From contig CAYQJD010000004.1 in the NCBI GenBank assembly GCA_964417835.1, forward strand, positions 1-46,438: a DNA stretch of 46,438 nt, in the 5' to 3' direction. Below the pieces are notes generated by a model. The model ran no database searches. It was not told the DNA's origin and saw only the letters and a program-made list of their open reading frames with translations. Positions 41,531-46,438 of this stretch are shown here, one piece after another (within the stretch, counting starts at the first letter, position 1; each line of letters starts with the position of its first letter). This DNA comes from UMGS1124 sp964417835. GTDB lineage: Bacteria; Bacillota_I; Bacilli_A; RF39; UBA660. A program made the position numbers and the translations under genes.

Positions 41531-43042
41531 ATGAAAAAGATTATTTTATTAATTATGGATGGTTTTGGTTATAGAGAAGAGACACATGGTAATGCTATTT
41601 TGGAAGCAAATATGGAAACCTATAATATGTTATGGAATAAATATCCACATAGTATTTTACAAGCAAGTGGCTCTTATGTTGGCTTGCCTGAGGATCAGTT
41701 TGGAAATAGCGAAGTTTGTCATACTGCTATTGGGGTTGGGAAAAAAATAAAGCAAGATATTACAATTGTTAATGATGCTGTAAATGATAAGTCTATTTTG
41801 CAAAATGATGAATTAATAAAATTAATAAATCATGTAAAAATGAATAATTCTACTTTACATTTAATGGGACTTTTAAGTGATGGTGGAGTGCATTCTGATA
41901 TTAAATATATGAAATCATTGATTCCACTTTTAAAAGAGGTGGGAATTAAGAAGATAATTTTTCATGCAATAACTGATGGTAGAGACACTGAAAGAATGTG
42001 CTCTTTAAAATTTATATCTGATATGAATAAAGTACTGAGCGAACACGAGATTGGGCATATAGGCACTGTTTGTGGTAGATTTTATGCAATGGATAGAGAT
42101 AATAGGTGGGAAAGGACAAGAGTTTATACAGATTTATTAGTTAATGGAAAAGGGTTAAAGATTTTAGACGTTGATAACGCTATTACAAATTGTTATAAAA
42201 GAGGTTTAAGTGATGAATTTTTGCCACCATTAATTTTAAATCCAGAATTTAAAATTAACGAACATGATGGCTTGTTATGGTTAAATTTTAGAGCTGATAG
42301 ATCAAGGCAAATAATTAGAAGCTTAACAGAATTAGATTTTAAAGAGTATCCAATAAGGCATATAAATAATTTAAAAGTTGTGACAATGTTCGAAGTCCCA
42401 GAAGTTAGTGCTCCTACAATATTTAAAAAGAATTTAGATAATATTTATAGTATTGGAAGATATTTCTCTGATTTAAAAATGACACAAGCTAGAGTAGCTG
42501 AGACAGAAAAATATGCTCATGTAACATATTTCTTTAATGGTGGGATAGATGATAAATTAAAATATTGTGATAATTATAAAATAGAAAGCCCCAAAGTAGC
42601 TACATATGATATGATTCCAGAAATGAGTATATCAGGTGTAACAAAACAAGTTCTAAAGTGTATAGACAAAGATTATGATTTTATTTTAGTTAATTTTGCA
42701 AATCCAGATATGGTTGGTCATACTGGGAACTATAAAGCTGCGGTAGAAGCACTAAAATTTGTAGATAAAGCGTTAAAAAATATATATGATTATGCGAAAG
42801 ACAATTTTTATAATATGATAATAACAAGCGATCATGGAAATATAGATATGATGTTAGATGATAAAAATATTCCTATTACTACACATACTATGAGTCCAGT
42901 ACCATTTATATTTTGTGATGAATCTGTAATTTTGAAAGAATATGGAGATATAACGATGATAGCGCCAACAATTTTAAAATACATGGATATAAAAATACCA
43001 GAAGAGATGAATAATATAAATTTATTTGAAGAGGAAGATTAA
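41531..43042 (+). CDS. gpmI: Cofactor-independent phosphoglycerate mutase
   Basis: The 503-residue enzyme belongs to the alkaline phosphatase superfamily. It has IILLIMDGFGYRE at the start with the first metal aspartate, the catalytic serine in FGNSEVCH, SDGGVHSD, DGRDTERM, and the metal-binding TSDHGNIDMM and THTMSPVP at the end. It interconverts 3- and 2-phosphoglycerate with two manganese ions. Length matches the family. NSEVGH is usual and NSEVCH is a small change. It starts 15 bp after the pseudopilin gene, and its stop abuts the next start. Confidence 0.95.
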   Translation: MKKIILLIMDGFGYREETHGNAILEANMETYNMLWNKYPHSILQASGSYVGLPEDQFGNSEVCHTAIGVGKKIKQDITIVNDAVNDKSILQNDELIKLINHVKMNNSTLHLMGLLSDGGVHSDIKYMKSLIPLLKEVGIKKIIFHAITDGRDTERMCSLKFISDMNKVLSEHEIGHIGTVCGRFYAMDRDNRWERTRVYTDLLVNGKGLKILDVDNAITNCYKRGLSDEFLPPLILNPEFKINEHDGLLWLNFRADRSRQIIRSLTELDFKEYPIRHINNLKVVTMFEVPEVSAPTIFKKNLDNIYSIGRYFSDLKMTQARVAETEKYAHVTYFFNGGIDDKLKYCDNYKIESPKVATYDMIPEMSISGVTKQVLKCIDKDYDFILVNFANPDMVGHTGNYKAAVEALKFVDKALKNIYDYAKDNFYNMIITSDHGNIDMMLDDKNIPITTHTMSPVPFIFCDESVILKEYGDITMIAPTILKYMDIKIPEEMNNINLFEEED

Positions 43043-44407
43043 ATGATTGATTATAGCATTTTAAGAGAAAATGATATCAGAGGAGTTTATGGTAAAAATA
43101 TAACAGAACAGATAGCACTAATTATAGGAAGTGCATTTGGTACTTATTTAAAACAGAATAATAAAGATGTATGTATAGTTGGATATGACAATAGAATTAG
43201 TGGTAAATCTTTAGTTACAAATTTAATTCAAGGATTAATAAATACTGGGATTAATGTAAAGTTTTTAGGGATGGTTACAACACCCATATTAAATTATGCA
43301 ACTATAAAATATAACATTGAAGCAGGAATTATGGTAACAGCTAGCCATAATCCTGCTAATGAAAATGGATTTAAATTGTTTGGTGATAATTTTTTACACC
43401 TAAATAAAACAGAATTAAATAAAGTCTATGGATTAATAAAAAACAAAACTTTTCTTATTGGAAAAGGCAGTATCGATTTGCTTGATATAAAAGATGATTA
43501 TGTTTTAATGTTAAAAACTTATATAAATATAGGAAAGAAAAAGTTAAAAATCGCTATAGATACCGGTAATGGAACGACAAGTTTATTTATAGATTCAATT
43601 ATGAAGAATTTTGATTTTGATATATATTATTTAAATAATTTTAGTGATGGTAGATTTCCAAAACATAATCCAGATCCTAATGATGAAAATAATTTGAAAG
43701 AACTAATTCACATTGTTATAGAAAATAAATTAGATCTAGGCATAGCTTATGATGGTGATGGCGATAGAGTTGGAATAATCGATGAAAATGGTAAAATTAT
43801 AGAGAATGATAAACTATTGGCTATCTTTGCAAAATATATTTTTCCTAAAACAACTAATAAAAAACTGATTTTTGATGTAAAATCATCTATGGGCTTATTA
43901 AATGAAATTGAAAATTTTGGAGGAGTACCATTAATGGTTAAAAATGGAAGCGCATATATTGAAAGTAAAATGGTAGAAGAAAATGCTTTGATAGGTGGAG
44001 AGTACTCTGGGCATATATTTTTTAGAGATAGATTTTATGGATTTGATGATGGGATATATGCAAGTTTAAGACTATTGGAAATTCTTTCAAACTCTGATAA
44101 AAAATGTTCTGAACTACTTAATGATTATTTGGAATTATATAATACTCCTGAGTTAAAAATTCCAACGACAGATGAAAAAAAATGGAAAATTGTAGAAGAA
44201 GTAAAAAAATATGTAATTAATAAAAAATATAATTTTGAAGATATTGATGGAGTAAGGGTAGAATTTAAAGATGGTTGGGCTTTAATAAGATGTAGTAATA
44301 CTGGTCCTAATTTAACTTTAAGATTTGAAGCCAAAACTGAAGAAAGATTAACAGAAATAAAAAAAGAGTTTATGGATTTATTAAACTCTTTAGTAGAAAG
44401 TGTTTAG
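43043..44407 (+). CDS. PMM/PGM-type phosphohexomutase
   Basis: The 454-residue alpha-D-phosphohexomutase begins ILRENDIRGVYG, typical of bifunctional phosphomannomutase/phosphoglucomutase. The phosphoserine loop is TASHNPANENG (Ser about 100), the metal loop AYDGDGDRVG, the sugar loop GGEYSGHIFF, and the phosphate-binding end RCSNTGPNLTLR. GlmM proteins usually have SASHNP, so this is assigned to the PMM/PGM group. It starts at once after gpmI and may supply sugar-1-phosphates for the surface glycans. Whether it also makes glucosamine-1-phosphate is uncertain. Confidence 0.88.
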   Translation: MIDYSILRENDIRGVYGKNITEQIALIIGSAFGTYLKQNNKDVCIVGYDNRISGKSLVTNLIQGLINTGINVKFLGMVTTPILNYATIKYNIEAGIMVTASHNPANENGFKLFGDNFLHLNKTELNKVYGLIKNKTFLIGKGSIDLLDIKDDYVLMLKTYINIGKKKLKIAIDTGNGTTSLFIDSIMKNFDFDIYYLNNFSDGRFPKHNPDPNDENNLKELIHIVIENKLDLGIAYDGDGDRVGIIDENGKIIENDKLLAIFAKYIFPKTTNKKLIFDVKSSMGLLNEIENFGGVPLMVKNGSAYIESKMVEENALIGGEYSGHIFFRDRFYGFDDGIYASLRLLEILSNSDKKCSELLNDYLELYNTPELKIPTTDEKKWKIVEEVKKYVINKKYNFEDIDGVRVEFKDGWALIRCSNTGPNLTLRFEAKTEERLTEIKKEFMDLLNSLVESV

Positions 44408-44420
44408 ATACACTTTTTTT
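44397..44420. terminator. Terminator between the phosphohexomutase and deoD
   Basis: AAAGTGT (44397-44403) and ACACTTT (44410-44416) with a 6-nt loop and a T-run. It lies at a convergent junction and overlaps the stop codons on both sides. Confidence 0.75.
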
Positions 44421-45129
44421 AAATGCTTTCAAGTGCTAGTATAATCATTTCATTTAAATTATTAACTTTTTCTTCTTCTGTTATAGTATTTTCATCATAC
44501 TTACTATCTACTATTGTAAGTAAACAAGCGGCTTCTTTATTTAAAAAGTTTGCGATATGAAATAATCCAAATGCTTCCATTTCATTTGCGAGTATTTTAA
44601 TATTTTTAGGTATCTTTTTTATAATATGTTCTATATTGGCATAAACTGTAAATACATCTGCTGTTAATATTGTACCATAATTAACATTTATGTTTAGTTT
44701 TTTTGAAGTTTTTAATATTTTTTCATTTAAACAATTGCTAGCTTCTAGTATATTTTTTATTTCCTGATTCCAAACATAAGCAAAGCTTGACGGAGAGTAT
44801 GCATTTTTTGCAAGTACGATATCCATCAATTTAATATCTTTATTCATACTTCCAGCAGTTCCTATACGTATTATTTTTTTTACATCAAAAAATTTATATA
44901 ATTCATATGAATAAATTGCAATACTTGGAATACCCATGCCACTTCCAAAAATTGTTACTCTTTTATTTTTGTAATAACCTGTATATCCAAGCATGTTTCT
45001 ATCATCATTTATTAATCTAACATTTTCCAAGAAATTATCTGCAATGTATTTTGCTCTTAATGGATCTCCTGGCATCAATACATTTTCAGCAATATCGCCT
45101 TTTTTGCTTTCAATATGAAATGCATTCAT
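44419..45129 (-). CDS. deoD: Purine nucleoside phosphorylase DeoD
   Basis: The 236-residue enzyme matches trimeric/hexameric DeoD: IAENVLMPGDPLRAKYIA at the start, YTGYYKNKRVTIFGSGMGIPS with the phosphate-binding segment, IRIGTAGSM and the NEMEAFGLFHIA motif. It phosphorolyses purine nucleosides for salvage. AGGAGTGA precedes the ATG. It diverges from the M16-like gene, and the 92-bp gap contains an inverted repeat with a -10 box on each strand. Confidence 0.95.
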   Translation of the reverse strand: MNAFHIESKKGDIAENVLMPGDPLRAKYIADNFLENVRLINDDRNMLGYTGYYKNKRVTIFGSGMGIPSIAIYSYELYKFFDVKKIIRIGTAGSMNKDIKLMDIVLAKNAYSPSSFAYVWNQEIKNILEASNCLNEKILKTSKKLNINVNYGTILTADVFTVYANIEHIIKKIPKNIKILANEMEAFGLFHIANFLNKEAACLLTIVDSKYDENTITEEEKVNNLNEMIILALESI

Positions 45130-45165
45130 TATATCACTCCTAATTTAATTATAACAATTTTTATG

Positions 45166-45182
45166 ATATAATTTCATTATAT
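45166..45182. promoter_or_regulatory. Symmetric divergent -10 elements between deoD and the M16-like gene
   Basis: ATATAAT (45166-45172) and ATTATAT (45176-45182) form an inverted repeat. Each arm contains TATAAT for one strand, placed about 47-50 bp from the two start codons. Clear -35 boxes are not seen on either side. Confidence 0.35.
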
Positions 45183-45221
45183 TTTATCTATGTTTACACA
45201 TAATAAAAGTGAGGTGCAAAT

Positions 45222-46438
45222 ATGATATATAAAACTTATAGTGCAGATACATATAATATTTATACTGTTAAAACAGATAAATTTAGAACATGTCATATGG
45301 AAATTATATTTAGAAATAATGTTAATAAAGAAGATATAACTAAAAGAAGCTTATTGACAGAAATGTTAGTAGAAAATTCTAAAAATTTTCCAACTAGAAG
45401 AAAAATGATGGTAGAACTAGAAAATTTATATAATTCATTTTTTTATGGTGTTACTAATAGAGTTGGAAGTAGTATATTAACTAGTTTCTGTTTTGACTTT
45501 ATTAATCCTGATAGTGTTTCTGAAAAAGCGGATAAGTTTTTAAAATTTCCTATTGAAACTGTCTTCAATCCAAATGTAAAAAATAATGAATTTGATGATA
45601 AAACTTTTCAATATCTTAAAGAAAGAATAAAAAAAGATATTGAATCAATAATTGAAGATCCTAAAAAATTTACAATTAGCAATTTATTAAAGAAAATGTG
45701 TCCTGATAGTGAAAGTAGTATTGATTTAAATGGTAATTTAATTGATTTGAATCTAATAACTAATTCTAATCTTTATAAATATTATGAAGAAATGATTGAA
45801 CATGATTATATTGATGTTTATCTTATTGGGAATCTTAATATGGATGAAGCTGCAAAAATAATAAAACACAATTTAAAAATCAATATTTTTAAGAATCACG
45901 AAATAACTTATAATATTGAAAATAAACCTAGAAAAAAATATCAGAAAATATATTTAGAATCAAGCTTTAGTCAAGAAAATTTATGTTTAGGATATAACAT
46001 AATAAATCCAACTAAGTATGAAAAAGATTATGTTGCACAATTATATAATATGATTTTAGGAGGAGGATCTTTAGAAACAAAATTATATACTTATTTAAGG
46101 GAAGATAATTCTTTATGTTACAATTGTGTAAGTCTTTATCAAAAATTTGATAATTTATTTATAATACATACAGCTATTTCAAAAGATAATGAATCAATTG
46201 CATTGAAACTTATAGAAAGAGCTATAATGGATTTAAGAAAAGGAAACATTACTGATGATGAACTAGAAAATGCAAAAAAGACCATTATTAATACTTTAAA
46301 TATGTCATTTGATAATCCTGGAAGAGTTATTGACAACTATGTATTTAAAAATTTATATGGACTTGATGATTTAGAACTTAGAGTACAAAATTATAATAGA
46401 GTTACTAAAGAAGAAATAATAAATTTTTCTAAAAAAGT
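45222..46438 (+). CDS. YmfF-like M16-family protein, probably inactive (partial, 3' end outside window)
   Basis: The frame from ATG 45222 (after GTGAGGTG) stays open to the end of the window, 405 codons. It has the M16 peptidase fold as in the YfmF/YmfF group: VKTDKFRTCHMEIIF, LLTEMLVENSKNFPTRRKMMVELENLY, LIGNLNMDEAAKII, LGYNIINPTKYEKDY and NMILGGGSLETKLYTYLREDN. The zinc motif HxxEH of active M16 enzymes is absent at its expected place, where LLTEMLVEN stands, as in YmfF-like non-catalytic partners. The family is annotated as linked to EF-P modification. A YmfH-like active partner would be expected just downstream, beyond the window. Confidence 0.85.
   Translation, partial: MIYKTYSADTYNIYTVKTDKFRTCHMEIIFRNNVNKEDITKRSLLTEMLVENSKNFPTRRKMMVELENLYNSFFYGVTNRVGSSILTSFCFDFINPDSVSEKADKFLKFPIETVFNPNVKNNEFDDKTFQYLKERIKKDIESIIEDPKKFTISNLLKKMCPDSESSIDLNGNLIDLNLITNSNLYKYYEEMIEHDYIDVYLIGNLNMDEAAKIIKHNLKINIFKNHEITYNIENKPRKKYQKIYLESSFSQENLCLGYNIINPTKYEKDYVAQLYNMILGGGSLETKLYTYLREDNSLCYNCVSLYQKFDNLFIIHTAISKDNESIALKLIERAIMDLRKGNITDDELENAKKTIINTLNMSFDNPGRVIDNYVFKNLYGLDDLELRVQNYNRVTKEEIINFSKK

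Noticed and set aside
41559..41750. Second plus-strand frame inside gpmI
   Set aside because: It is a shadow frame of gpmI with no ribosome binding site and no family resemblance.
1..46438. CRISPR arrays, tRNA genes, complete insertion sequences or prophage modules
   Set aside because: I saw no regularly spaced direct repeats, no tRNA cloverleaf ending in CCA, no transposase or integrase frames and no phage structural genes. The only direct repeats are the LysM units and the duplicated promoter at 34.4 kb.

Overview
The window is a very AT-rich piece of a bacterial chromosome. Its gene content and gene order are typical of low-GC Firmicutes: gpsB-rnpB, rodZ-pgsA-recA-rny, sigG-ylmC-lspA-rluD, cdaA-cdaR, a T-box before tyrS and a LexA-type box before recA. 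TGA ends tyrS and tryptophan is TGG, so the code is the standard bacterial one, not the Mycoplasma code. The base composition, short intergenic gaps and many small membrane proteins suggest an uncultured gut Bacilli lineage close to the Mollicutes (RF39- or Erysipelotrichia-like). That placement is inference. A sigma-G gene with a YlmC-type sporulation gene beside it implies a spore former or a descendant of one.

Layout. 1-1.5 kb: the tail of a DinD-like gene, two strong inverted repeats, and a 5'-truncated Amidase_3 gene with six LysM repeats, probably a rearrangement junction. 1.6-5.4 kb: a cell-surface polysaccharide cluster (GT2, EpsG-like polymerase, GT2) and a DUF4282-like membrane protein. 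5.4-10.3 kb: an LCP wall-polymer ligase with a PASTA-like tail (minus strand), then a ComEC-type metallo-hydrolase, a DUF3006 protein and a chitobiase-domain/Amidase_3 wall hydrolase. 10.3-15.2 kb: gpsB, RNase P RNA, rodZ-like gene, pgsA, recA and rny. 15.2-18.9 kb (minus): dGTPase-like HD hydrolase and an SsuABC/TauABC/ThiXYZ-type ABC importer. 19.1-24.4 kb: CtpE-like P-type ATPase, an unknown coiled-coil protein overlapping a patatin-like phospholipase, and a YebC-family regulator. 24.4-26.4 kb: OmpR-type two-component system. 26.7-28.5 kb: TasA/CalY-like secreted protein, SipW-type signal peptidase and a stand-alone MutS-domain-I-like protein. 28.6-29.2 kb: a glucosaminidase gene with a broken 5' end. 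29.2-34.3 kb: T-box, tyrS, sigG, ylmC, lspA, rluD and a GluP-like rhomboid protease. 34.3-37.3 kb: a tandem-promoter/attenuator element and two surface proteins that share an N-terminal domain. 37.4-44.4 kb: DUF3048 protein, small membrane protein, cdaA, cdaR, a pseudopilin, gpmI and a PMM/PGM-type phosphohexomutase. 44.4-46.4 kb: deoD (minus) and the start of a YmfF-like M16 protein that runs off the window.

The common theme is the cell envelope: polysaccharide synthesis and attachment, wall hydrolases, lipoprotein and signal-peptide processing, c-di-AMP signalling, phospholipid synthesis and several single-pass surface proteins. These sit among core information-processing genes (recA, rny, rnpB, tyrS, sigG). 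The points that most deserve follow-up are the stand-alone MutS-I-like protein beside the SipW/TasA-like pair, the surface-protein domain repeated around 34.5-41.5 kb, the attenuator-like RNA at 34.38 kb, the compact T-box, the junction at 0.15-0.28 kb, and a cdaA-cdaR operon that lacks the usual glmM partner.
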